DNA of 64,000 nt, taken from the NCBI GenBank assembly GCA_016711705.1, contig JADJSK010000005.1:197434-261433 (forward strand), written 5' to 3'. Below, piece by piece: positions 45,506-54,886 of the stretch. Source of the DNA: Candidatus Brachybacter algidus (lineage in GTDB: Bacteria > Bacteroidota > Bacteroidia > Chitinophagales > Saprospiraceae). Below the pieces are notes generated by a model. That model ran no database searches. It was not told the DNA's origin and worked only from the letters and a program-made list of their open reading frames with translations. The translations under genes and the position numbers were made by a program. How positions within the stretch are numbered: the stretch's first letter is position 1; each line of letters opens with the position of its first letter.

Positions 45506-46297
45506 ATGAAAGACACAATGGTATTGCTAGTTATATTATTGGCAAGTATTCAATGTAAAGCACAAAACACCCTTAATTGGAATGGCAAAAAATGTGCTGT
45601 AGTCCTCACATATGATGACGCACTTAATGTACATCTCGATAAAGTTATTCCGCAATTAAATGCTTACAATTTCAAGGGGACTTTCTATTTAATTGGCTCT
45701 TCACCCAATGTATCCAATCGCATTATAGAATGGCGCGCTGCAGCCGCTCAAGGCCACGAACTCGGTAATCACACGCTCAACCATCCCTGTGCGGGAGACC
45801 TTCCTGGAAGGGATTGGACAAAAGGCGAAAATGACCTGACTAGATATTCCGTATATCGTGCAACACACGAGATCAAAGTTTGTAACACTCTTTTGGAAGC
45901 GATTGATGGTAAAAAAGAACGCACTTTTGCCTATCCGTGCGGTGATTTGATGATCAGAGATACGTTGTTTTATAAATATTCTGAACAAGAATTCGTGTGT
46001 GCTCGAGGAGTTGAAACAGGTTATTTAGCAATGGATAAAGTAGATCTGTCGAATGTAAATGCTTTTGCTGCCATTGGGTCGACGGCCGAACAGATGATCG
46101 AACAAGTTAAAAATGCAGAGAAAGCAGGATCATTTGTTGTATTTATTTTTCATGGAGTGGGTGGTGAGCATTCGCTGAATGTGGATCTTGAAGAGCATCG
46201 AAAACTTTTGGAATATCTTAAGAAGAATGAAGGAAATATTTGGGTTGCAACGATGGTAGATGTGGCTAAATATATATCGGAAGTTTCAGAACAATAA
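45506..46297 (+). CDS. Exported polysaccharide deacetylase (NodB domain)
   Basis: The start at ATG 45506 gives a signal peptide (MKDTMVLLVILLASIQCKAQ); an in-frame ATG at 45470 would overlap the previous gene. The NodB-homology domain shows VVLTYDDALNVHL (catalytic Asp pair), GHELGNHTLNHPC (two metal His) and TFAYPCGD, with the final His in IFHGVGGEHS. These enzymes remove N- or O-acetyl groups from polysaccharides outside the cytoplasm. The Cys near the signal end (IQCKAQ) may instead be a lipid anchor. Confidence 0.9.
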   Translation: MKDTMVLLVILLASIQCKAQNTLNWNGKKCAVVLTYDDALNVHLDKVIPQLNAYNFKGTFYLIGSSPNVSNRIIEWRAAAAQGHELGNHTLNHPCAGDLPGRDWTKGENDLTRYSVYRATHEIKVCNTLLEAIDGKKERTFAYPCGDLMIRDTLFYKYSEQEFVCARGVETGYLAMDKVDLSNVNAFAAIGSTAEQMIEQVKNAEKAGSFVVFIFHGVGGEHSLNVDLEEHRKLLEYLKKNEGNIWVATMVDVAKYISEVSEQ

Positions 46298-46513
46298 ATT
46301 TCTATAAAACTATTGGCTTCACTCAATTTGAAGTTAGAAGTTTGGAGTTTGAATGAAACTCAGATGATAATGTTTAGCAAATGAAAACATTTAGATAAAA
46401 TTTTAATACTAAATTAACGGCACGATTAAAATGATAATATTAAACTTTAGAATTTAAATTATATTCAAAGAAATAAAGATTAGAGCACAAAAAAATAATA
46501 GATAATTAGCAAT

Positions 46514-47416
46514 ATGCATAAAGTAAAACTTTCTTCTGACCTTCAACTTTCCCCAATTATTCACGGACATTGGAGATTGCGTGAATGGAATATGAATGCT
46601 CAGGAAATATTGGCTTTCACGGAAAAGTCTGTAGAATTGGGTGTTACAAGTATTGATCATGCAGACATTTATGGCGATTATAGATGTGAGAAACTATTTG
46701 GTCAGGCATTGGGACTGAAACCATCATTGAGAAAAGAGATCCAAATCGTAACAAAATGCGGTATCAAGCTTGTCTCAGAAAAGTACCCTGAAAGAAAGTT
46801 GAAAACGTATGATTACAGCTTTAGACATATCATCTCATCGGTGGACAATTCTCTACAAAATTTTGGAACAGATTATCTCGATCTACTCTTATTGCACAGG
46901 CCGTCTCCTTTTTTCGACCCACAGGAAGTTGCCAGGGCATTTGCGCATCTTAGAGAAAGTGGTAAAGTAATTAATTTTGGCGTTTCGAATTTCAATCCAC
47001 TTCAATTCGAGATGCTGAATGAACATCTTGAGGAAAAACTAGTCACAAATCAAGTTGAAATATCTCCACTTTGTTTGGAGCATTTTAAAAATGGCAACAT
47101 AGATTATTTCATGAAAAACAAGATCAGACCAATGGCTTGGTCACCACTAGCCGGAGGAGAAATAATGAATAAGGTGGGCGACAAGGGAGCAAGGTTGGGT
47201 AAAGCTTTGAATAAAGTGGCACATGAAATAGGAATAGAAAGTATAGATAAAGTCATTTATGCATGGCTTTTTAAGCACCCTTCAGGAATCATGCCAATCG
47301 TCGGTTCAGGGAAATTTGAAAGATTGAAACATGCCGTTGACGCGCTAAATATAAACATGAGTTTGGAACAATGGTTTGAGATTTATAATGCATCTGAAGG
47401 TCATGAATTGCCTTAA
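46514..47416 (+). CDS. Aldo/keto reductase (YdhF-like)
   Basis: 300 residues, TIM-barrel aldo/keto reductase. Catalytic tetrad: Asp and Tyr in TSIDHADIYGDY, Lys in IVTKCGIKL and His in LLLLHRPSPFFDP. The NADPH-binding end shows IMPIVGSGKFERLKHAV. The start MHKVKLSSDLQLSPIIHGHW is typical of the YdhF branch. The natural substrate is not known. The 216-bp gap before it has no visible terminator. Confidence 0.93.
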   Translation: MHKVKLSSDLQLSPIIHGHWRLREWNMNAQEILAFTEKSVELGVTSIDHADIYGDYRCEKLFGQALGLKPSLRKEIQIVTKCGIKLVSEKYPERKLKTYDYSFRHIISSVDNSLQNFGTDYLDLLLLHRPSPFFDPQEVARAFAHLRESGKVINFGVSNFNPLQFEMLNEHLEEKLVTNQVEISPLCLEHFKNGNIDYFMKNKIRPMAWSPLAGGEIMNKVGDKGARLGKALNKVAHEIGIESIDKVIYAWLFKHPSGIMPIVGSGKFERLKHAVDALNINMSLEQWFEIYNASEGHELP

Positions 47417-47534
47417 TTATTTTCTAAAAAGTTGGAGGTTAGAAATTTGAGGTTAGTTTTTTTTGCTAATCAGGTCATCAAATATCGCTCTGATCAAAAG
47501 AGAAATACTATATTAATTTTTATAAAATTGATTT

Positions 47535-47879
47535 ATGGCATATGATAATAATCTAGCAGAAATGGTAAGAGAATATCTAAGTAATTTCCCTGAAATCAAT
47601 GTGGAAGAAAAAAAGATGTTTGGTGGACTTGGATTTATGGTAAATGAAAAAATGTGCATTAATATCAGTGGAGAAAAACTGATGTGCCGATATGATCCAG
47701 TATTAGAAGAAGAAATCGCAGAAAAGCCAGGATTCGAGCCAATGATTTTGAAAGGTAAGGCGATGAAGGGCTATTGCTATGTCCATTCCGATGGATTTGA
47801 CAAGAAAAACGACTTTGAATATTGGCTTGATCTATGTTTAGAATATAACCAAAGAGCGAAGTCGTCTAAAAAGAAGTAA
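47535..47879 (+). CDS. TfoX/Sxy N-terminal-domain protein
   Basis: 114 residues matching the single-domain TfoX_N family: EVNVEEKKMFGGLGFMV-like core, seen here as INVEEKKMFGGLGFMVNEKM, then MCRYDPVLEEEIAEKPGFEP and MKGYCYVHSDGF. It lacks the C-terminal helix-hairpin-helix of true competence activators, so the role is uncertain. Small free-standing TfoX_N proteins are widespread in Bacteroidota. Confidence 0.9.
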   Translation: MAYDNNLAEMVREYLSNFPEINVEEKKMFGGLGFMVNEKMCINISGEKLMCRYDPVLEEEIAEKPGFEPMILKGKAMKGYCYVHSDGFDKKNDFEYWLDLCLEYNQRAKSSKKK

Positions 47880-47888
47880 ATTTTAAAA

Positions 47889-47941
47889 AAACCAACAACA
47901 ACAAACAACAACAACAAACAACAAACAACAAACATCAAACA
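47889..47941 (+). repeat. AAC/ACAA simple-sequence leader before the VOC gene
   Basis: About 53 nt made almost only of A and C (CAACAACAACAAACAACAAC pattern). It lies directly before the ATG at 47942. Unstructured A-rich leaders help translation in this phylum. Length changes could alter expression. Confidence 0.6.
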
Positions 47942-48307
47942 ATGAATATAAAGGCAAAGGCAATCAGACCCTTCATCGGATCAAAGAATTTTGAAATTTC
48001 ACGCAATTTCTATCAAGATCTTGGTTTCGAAGAAGTCGTTTTATTTCATAATATGTCATTATTCACAATTGGGAATTTTGGCTTTTATTTGCAAAATGCA
48101 TATTTAAAAGAATGGGTAGATAATACGATGGTTTTCATGGAAGTAGAAGATCTTGATCAGTTCTGGAAAGACTTGGTTGTATTGAATCTTCCTGCCAAAT
48201 ATAAAGGAGTGCGCACTGTGTCTATTCAGCGGATGGATTGGGGCAGCGAGTGTTTTGTGCACGATCCGAGTGGTATTTTGTGGCATTTTGGTGTGTTTGC
48301 GAAGTGA
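47942..48307 (+). CDS. VOC-superfamily (glyoxalase/bleomycin-resistance-like) protein
   Basis: 121 residues with the vicinal-oxygen-chelate fold: ISRNFYQDLGFEEVVLFHNM, FLQNAYLKEWVDNTMVFMEV and the terminal SECFVHDPSGILWHFG. Metal ligands are incomplete compared with glyoxalase I, so it may be a binding protein. Substrate unknown. Separate from tfoX-like by 62 nt. Confidence 0.85.
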   Translation: MNIKAKAIRPFIGSKNFEISRNFYQDLGFEEVVLFHNMSLFTIGNFGFYLQNAYLKEWVDNTMVFMEVEDLDQFWKDLVVLNLPAKYKGVRTVSIQRMDWGSECFVHDPSGILWHFGVFAK

Positions 48308-48365
48308 GAAGCGAAGATTTGCGCGCAAATTTATTCAGAATCACGCTTGCCTGCCTACAGAGGCA

Positions 48366-48900
48366 GGGACTTAAAGGATGAAAGGATTTCACTGAAAGGT
48401 GTTGGTAATAATCAGTGTAATCCGAGTAATCACTATAATCTGTGATCCAGACAGAAAAAAGGGTTCACGCAAAGTGAGGTAGAAGCGCTAAGTAAGCTAA
48501 GATGGAAGTGAAGAGTGAAAATTTAGTCTCCGATATGAAAATTTTATTAGAATCATACTTGACTGCCAACAATGACGGGATTTAAAAGATGAAAGGATTT
48601 CACTGAATGGTCTTGGTAATAATCAGTGTAATCCGAGTAATCACTACAATCTGTGATTCAGACAGAAAAAAAGTTCACGCAAAGTGAGGAAGAAGCGCTA
48701 AGGACGCTAAGATGGAAGTGAAGAGTGAAAACTTAGTCTCCGATAGGGGCTATAAAAATTTTATTAGAATCTGCTTGACTGCCAACAATGACGGGATTTA
48801 AAAGATGAAAGGATTTCACTGAATGGTCTTGGTAATAATCAGTGTAATCCGAGTAATCACTACAATCTGTGATTCAGACAGAAAAAAAGTTCACGCGCCT
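48366..48900 (+). repeat. Tandem repeat, about 2.5 copies of a 211-216 bp unit
   Basis: Units begin near 48371, 48581 and 48797 with TTTAAAAGATGAAAGGATTTCACTG-like sequence. They contain AATCAGTGTAATCCGAGTAA and GTTCACGCAAAGTGAGG. The third copy stops at about 48893. The 48308-49059 interval has no gene. Later copies are more alike, pointing to recent duplication. Confidence 0.8.
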
Positions 48901-48995
48901 TTGGTTTTAACCAAAGCACTCCATAAAAAGCAATCTCTCTATACTTCACATCTTCATATCAATAATAAATTCCTCCAATAAATGAGCTATATTAA

Positions 48996-49031
48996 CAAAA
49001 AATTCCCTTGGTCAATATCTCAAACCAAGGG
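48996..49031 (-). terminator. Terminator of sucD
   Basis: On the minus strand, CCCTTGGT...ACCAAGGG stem then TTTTTTG, 29 nt after the sucD stop. Confidence 0.65.
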
Positions 49032-49059
49032 GAATAATATATTTTAAAGTAAAAAATTA

Positions 49060-49938
49060 CTACGCTTTTTTTGCCATCACTTCAGCCATCGTCTTTCCGA
49101 TATCAGCCGGAGAAACAACGACATGTATTCCACACTCCCCCATGATCCTCATTTTAGCTGCTGCAGTGTCGTCCTCACCACCTACGATGGCGCCGGCATG
49201 ACCCATTTTACGACCTTTTGGAGCAGTTTGGCCTGCTATAAAACCAACTACAGGTTTAGTGCCATGCTCCTTGTACCATTTTGAGGCTTCAGCTTCAAGG
49301 CTACCACCTATCTCCCCGATCATTACGATGCCGTCTGTTTCAGGATCATTCATAAATAATTCGATTGCTTCCTTAGTTGAAGTTCCGATGATTGGGTCAC
49401 CACCAATTCCGATAGCGGTAGAAATACCAAGCCCTGCTTTGACCACCTGGTCAGCAGCTTCGTAAGTCAAAGTACCAGATTTTGAAACAATACCGATGCG
49501 ACCTTTTTTGAAGACAAAACCCGGCATGATGCCTACTTTAGCTTCATCCGGAGTAATTACACCCGGGCAATTCGGTCCTATAAGACGTACGTTTTTATCT
49601 TTTATGTATTCTTTTACTTTGACCATGTCCTGGATCGGAATACCTTCAGTGATGCAGACGATAGTTTTGATTCCTGCTTCTGCTGCTTCCTGAATAGCAT
49701 CGGCTGCAAAAGCCGGTGGAACGAATATAATGGAGGTATCTGCACCAGCTTGATTCACAGCATCTTGAACTGTATTGAAGACAGGTTTGCCAAGATGAGT
49801 TTCGCCACCTTTACCAGGAGTCACACCACCAACTACTGGAGTGCCATACATGATCATTTGTTCTGCGTGGAAAGTACCTTCTTTACCGGTGAAGCCTTGG
49901 ACGATGATTTTGGAGTCTTTGTTAACTATTACTGACAT
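49060..49938 (-). CDS. sucD: Succinyl-CoA synthetase alpha subunit
   Basis: TCA-cycle enzyme that makes ATP or GTP from succinyl-CoA together with SucC. The start MSVIVNKDSKIIVQGFTG and CoA-binding Rossmann part are standard. LIGPNCPGVI and FIAGQTAPKGRKMGHAGAI carry the phosphohistidine (His247). The 292-residue length is normal. sucC is not next to it, as is common in Bacteroidota. Confidence 0.97.
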   Translation of the reverse strand: MSVIVNKDSKIIVQGFTGKEGTFHAEQMIMYGTPVVGGVTPGKGGETHLGKPVFNTVQDAVNQAGADTSIIFVPPAFAADAIQEAAEAGIKTIVCITEGIPIQDMVKVKEYIKDKNVRLIGPNCPGVITPDEAKVGIMPGFVFKKGRIGIVSKSGTLTYEAADQVVKAGLGISTAIGIGGDPIIGTSTKEAIELFMNDPETDGIVMIGEIGGSLEAEASKWYKEHGTKPVVGFIAGQTAPKGRKMGHAGAIVGGEDDTAAAKMRIMGECGIHVVVSPADIGKTMAEVMAKKA

Positions 49939-50033
49939 TTGATATTTTTTTTACGACAATATCTAAATGACAATCAAGCAGTAATCTCAACAAAGAGGAG
50001 GATATAACAACTTAAAGTGATCTTCAGATACCG

Positions 50034-50348
50034 TTATTCGACTGCAATGATAAACAAATCTTCATCATTTTTGGTCATTAAATATTCTTCACGGCCAAAT
50101 TTTTCTATATCGCTGTTGACATCCTTTGTCATTTGTTTGGTGCGTATGATGTCATTTGACAACTTGTCTTTTTCTCTTTCATACTTGTAGATTGATCTTT
50201 GGAGTTGCCATTGAGTGACCCATCTGTTTTTATCGAATAGAGCCATCCAGATGAAGAGGAAGAGGAAGGATGCTATGTATTTTTTATTTGGGCCTCCGGG
50301 AAGAAAATCTTTGATGTCCTGAAGGACGTTTGTAAACTTTTGATACAT
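50034..50348 (-). CDS. FtsB/DivIC-family septum-formation protein
   Basis: Small bitopic division protein. The start is taken as ATG 50348 (MYQKFTNVLQDIKDFLPGG): this gives 104 residues and lies 20 nt after a TATATTTG box. An in-frame ATG at 50399 would add 17 unlikely residues upstream of that box. One membrane helix at about residues 26-42 (ASFLFLFIWMALF) is followed by a coiled coil (LQRSIYKYEREKDKLSNDIIRT) and GREEYLMTKNDEDLFII, the typical FtsB/DivIC ending. Confidence 0.87.
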   Translation of the reverse strand: MYQKFTNVLQDIKDFLPGGPNKKYIASFLFLFIWMALFDKNRWVTQWQLQRSIYKYEREKDKLSNDIIRTKQMTKDVNSDIEKFGREEYLMTKNDEDLFIIAVE

Positions 50349-50367
50349 ATTAAATAAATTTATAATG

Positions 50368-50375
50368 CAAATATA
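50368..50375 (-). promoter_or_regulatory. -7 box (TATATTTG) of the DivIC/FtsB-like gene
   Basis: TATATTTG on the minus strand, 20 nt before the chosen ATG at 50348; it supports that start. Confidence 0.5.
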
Positions 50376-50741
50376 GCTATCAATTAATGATATACCCATT
50401 GTATTTATTATTAATGTATAAATTTTTATTTTTAAATATGTAAATAGCTATAATTCAAATAAAAATAAATTTAAGAAATTATGGTTTTGATATTCAACAC
50501 ATTATGAATAGAGTTAGAAATACATATGATGGCATATATTTAGTACTTCAAAGCACAATATTCAAATACGCTAGTGGTAAACAGCTATCGCTGATAACTG
50601 CCAAAAATTTATTTATAGTAAAATAAGTTATTCAATGTTTATATAAATGGTATATCATTGTTAATCAACACTATGGTCAGCATCAAAACATTACTTCATA
50701 TTATAAGATCAATCTTTAAACTACTTTTATAAATTTCCAGG

Positions 50742-50770
50742 GAGCATGGGGCAACTCATGCTCTTTTTTA
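50742..50770 (+). terminator. Terminator-like hairpin without an obvious upstream gene
   Basis: GAGCATG-GGGCAACT-CATGCTC perfect 7-bp stem followed by TTTTTTATT. The plus strand upstream (50400-50741) has no ORF, so a small RNA or a leader attenuator is possible. Otherwise the 50400-51077 gap shows only the promoter box at 50959. Confidence 0.5.
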
Positions 50771-50958
50771 TTGAGTTAGCTAAATACAACAATAATCGGG
50801 AACCTCACAAGAAGTGATGAGAACATCAAGGGATTGTGAAAAACCGGTATTAATTGCATTCAATTTTTTAGTAATTTTTAAACATACCTATTTCATAACG
50901 ATACATATATCAAGTATTTATATATTTATTTAAAAGAAAACATCCGCATTATTTGTAA

Positions 50959-50966
50959 TATATTTG
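50959..50966 (+). promoter_or_regulatory. -7 box (TATATTTG) for the T9SS protein genes
   Basis: TATATTTG, about 112 nt before the ATG at 51078. It implies a leader of roughly 100 nt. Confidence 0.4.
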
Positions 50967-51077
50967 CAGCGTATCGGTATGTCAAATGATATAATAAGTG
51001 GCATACCACAATTAATATTAAGTTCACATTAACCTTCTACCTTTGGTTTATTATTCTTAATTTAAAAAACATTACAA

Positions 51078-54000
51078 ATGATTAGAAATTTACTAATAAT
51101 TTTATTTTTTAGTGCTTTCGTTTTTGGATTATCCGCCCAAGTTTTGCTTACTGGAAGTACCTATAATCAAGACTTTAACTCTTTAGCAAACAGTGGAACC
51201 ACTAATACAACTGTCCCAGCTGAATGGGTATTCTTAGAATCTGGGTCTAGTGCTAATACTACATATGCAGCAGGGACCGGTTCTGATAACGGAGGAAATA
51301 CTTATAGTTTTGGAGCAGCAGCTAATTCTGAAAAGGGCATTTGGTGGCTTAGCTTCAAATAACTTAACCACTCAAATAGGTGTATCGTTTCAAAACAATA
51401 CAGGTAGCCCACTTACTACTTTAATAGTTGAATACACTGGTGAGCAATGGCGTATGGGGGTAGCTGGAACACAAGATAGTATTGTTTTTCAATATAGTTT
51501 AGATGCTACCAGTATTTCAACTGGGACATGGACTAATTATGTTCAATTAAATTTTAAGGCTCCAATAACTACAGGAACTGCAGGTGCCTTGAATGGGAAT
51601 GTTGCACCAAATAGATCATTAAGAACATCAACTATTACAGCCTTAAATATCCCAAATGGAGCTAAAATATGGTTTCGTTGGAGTGATATTAATGTTGCTG
51701 GAACAGACACATAGTTTATGCTATAGACAATTTTAAGTATTTCAACTACTTACAGCGCCCTACTATCACTGCAACCCAACTAGTAATGAGTGGAGTCCCT
51801 CCTACAGCTGAAACTGGAGTTCTTTTGATGTCACTATTTGTGCTCAAGGATGCCATGAATAATACCCCAAAGTGACTATGTGTCTCCAATTACACTTACT
51901 CAAACTGCAGGTACTCCTGCGACCATCACTCCGACTTCACCACAAGTACCGGTAGGAGGGTGTATAACTTATACAATTACACCAACTGCTCCAAATGAAA
52001 TCATAAGTTTCAGTACGACAGCGGCATGTTAACTCAGATGCTTCTGGATATTAATGTAATACAAGGACAAAGTGCCTGTTACACCGACAACTGTGACTAT
52101 TCTATTGTTCCCGTCACATTAAATATAGAAAATGATAACTGGACTTGCTCAGCAGGGTCTTACACAGTGAATGGATATTCAACCACGGCTAGTCCGAGTG
52201 AATTATGGTTAGTTTCACCACAATACCTTTGGAATGCCACTAATGCAAATTTCACAGCTGATGTAGTTGAAACTTTTGATGGTTCAACCTTGGAAGTTCT
52301 ATATTCAACAAATTATTCAGGAAATCCTGCCACGGCAACTTGGGTTTCTATTGGTTCATATACTGCTTCTGCAACATTAAACATTGCTGTCCCAGCGATA
52401 ACGCCAGGTTCAAATGTAGTATTTGGTTTAAATATACAGCAACAGGACTTGCAGCCGGATCATCACAGTATGTAGTAAGTAATATAGTCCTAAAAAGTAC
52501 CGAATGTGCCAATATATCTATTACTTCTTGTGATATTTCGGACATCACCAACGCAAATTCTTCTTCATGTAACGATAATGGCACACCTTCAAATCCAGTT
52601 GATGATTATTTTACAACCGACATTTCAGTAAGTTATTCAAATCCTCCTGCCACGGGAACACTTGGTCTTTACAAAGACAATGGACTGACTTTACTAACAT
52701 CTATTCCTGTTGGATCATTAGCTCCAATCACTCATGTTTTGTAGGAGTTCAACTACCGGCGGATGGAAATAACATACAGCTCGTAGCTAAATTCTCTGAG
52801 ACACCAACTTGTTCATTTAGTAAAGTAATCACAGGGATTACCAATTGTAGTAAATACCCCAACTTATATTGAGTTACTCCCAGCCCCAGCTGCAAGTGTT
52901 TACTTAGGAGAACAATTTGATGTTAATTTATGCTTCACAGATGGCGCTGGCAATCCCATATCTGCGCCAATGTATGCTACATTAATAGTGGATATATCTC
53001 CAAATACAACACTCAGCCTTACAAATACTTCCGGCACTGGCCCTTGTTTTTACCTATACATTTAATCCAACTGAAGTAGGAATGGCTGGTGAGTTTTTAT
53101 GACGATAATTTTGATTTTTTTTCACAAGTTTTAATATTAATGTACTACCTCAACCATGCAGTGATATATTTATCTCTGAGATAGCAGATCAAGACACAAC
53201 AGGTAATAATAAATACGTAAGAAATATTCAATGCATCGAGTTTCCCGATCAATATAGGAGGTTATAAAAGTTAATATTTATTCAAATGGGAGTATTACCC
53301 CCACAGCAAATCACAATTCCGGTTAGTACTATGATTGCTGCAGGTGCAGTTTTGTAATTGGAACCAGTGGCAGGGAGCCTAATCCGGCAATTTATTCACT
53401 TTGTACTTAAATATGCTGGGTTCAGGAAGTGTTACTATCAATGGGGATGATGTTGTTGAGCTTACAAATGGAACAAATAGATTGGACATTTATGGTGTAA
53501 TTGGTGAAATACCCGCTAATAATGTTTCGTGGAATTATGCAGATAAAAATACTCAAAGAGATCCAATCTTACTATGCGGAAGAAGGAGCTTTAATTTTAA
53601 GTGAATGGTATATTTCCGCAACTAAAAGTGGGCCTAAACAGATATACGACACCATGCTCTAACTGCCTGATGCCGACAGAAGGTGCTGCGTATGGTACAG
53701 GAACAATAAATGCGACTCACGAATGGACTGCATCAAATGGCTGGACTGATTACTATGATTGTAATACAAAAAATTAGTATTGGCAATCAAGAAAAATGGA
53801 AATAATATCGGAAGAAAAGGTGATGCAGGATTTCTGGTCTCCAATTTTGCAAATACAGGAGCAACATATGTTCCTTCAGGATCTGGCAACTATGTCACAA
53901 ATCTAATGGATGGGTTATGATGAATCGTTATTGGAATGTAAATCCTTTGACACAACCCACTAGTGATGTTTCAGTTAAGTTTTATTTCAGTCAAAATGAC

Positions 54001-54831
54001 ATAGATGCAGTGAATACAGAAGCTGCGGGGCATGGAATACCTGTAATAACAGCTTCAAATGCATACACATACAAAATTAATAGTATTGGGACGGGCTACA
54101 ATGGAGATCCAGCAACCGGTCATCCAGGAATTCCTTTGGCTACTGCTTATAACAACGATGGATACTGGCAATATAAAAGCGGAAGTGCGTCCACATCCAC
54201 ATGGGCCTTAGGAGGTTCAGCTTCGAATTTCTCTGCAGAATACATTGTTTCAAGATTTAGTGGTGGTGGTGCAGGTGCGGGAAGCACATTTAGCGGAGCA
54301 TTACCAATTGAAATATTAAACTTTTCAGGTCGTGAAGTATCCGGAGGATTTCTAGTAAATTGGACCTATCTTTCGGACAAGAGTTTTTCGAAATCTGAAC
54401 TTCAAAAAAGCATAAATGGAAAAGATTTCGTGACAATTAACAATAAAGTCCAAACAAACAATGGTGTAATTAAAGACTCTTACTTGGATCAAGACAAAGC
54501 CAAGGGTATTAATTATTACCGACTTAAAATTGTTGAAAACGATGGCGCAGTGAAATATACTCATACTATATCGAATAATGTTTCTTCTGTAAATGAATTC
54601 AAAGTCTTTCCTTCTATTTTTGAAGATGGAATTTCAATTTCTAACCTTGATGGAGGACAAGTTTCAATCGTCATTACCGGAATAAATGGTGTGAATTATT
54701 ATGAGGGTAATGTGTTCTTGAATTCTTCTGAACCACATTATATTAAACTTGAAAATTTCTCTGCAGGAGTTTATTTTGTAAAAGTAAATTCTGCCGGGTT
54801 AACCATGAGTTTTAAAATAGTTAAAAAGTAA
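51078..54831 (+). pseudogene. Large secreted protein with lamin-tail-like domain and T9SS type A sorting domain, many frame breaks
   Basis: One gene split over several frames as read. A signal peptide (MIRNLLIILFFSAFVFGLSA) leads into a beta domain (FQNNTGSPLTTLIVEYTGEQ, GVAGTQDSIVFQYSLDATSI) common in T9SS cargo. Around 53170-53600 a lamin-tail-like domain appears (FISEIAD, INIGGYKL, GDDVVELTNGTNRLDIYGVI). The intact last frame (53917-54831) ends in a type A sorting domain (VFPSIFEDGISI, GVYFVKVNSAGLTMSFKIVK). At least eight frame changes are needed to read through. Each piece is otherwise well preserved, so sequencing indels are more likely than decay. About 1250 residues if repaired; exported through T9SS to the surface. 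Confidence 0.75.
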
Positions 54832-54837
54832 TTATTT

Positions 54838-54872
54838 AAAAAGGGAAGTCAATAGTAATTGACTTCCTTTTA
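54838..54872 (+). terminator. Rho-independent terminator between the two T9SS genes
   Basis: GGAAGTCAAT...ATTGACTTCC stem with A and T runs, just after the first T9SS gene. Confidence 0.8.
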
Positions 54873-54886
54873 TATACCTAAATTTT

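Noticed and set aside
48366..48900. CRISPR array
   Set aside because: Units are over 200 bp and tandem without short spacers; no cas gene is present.
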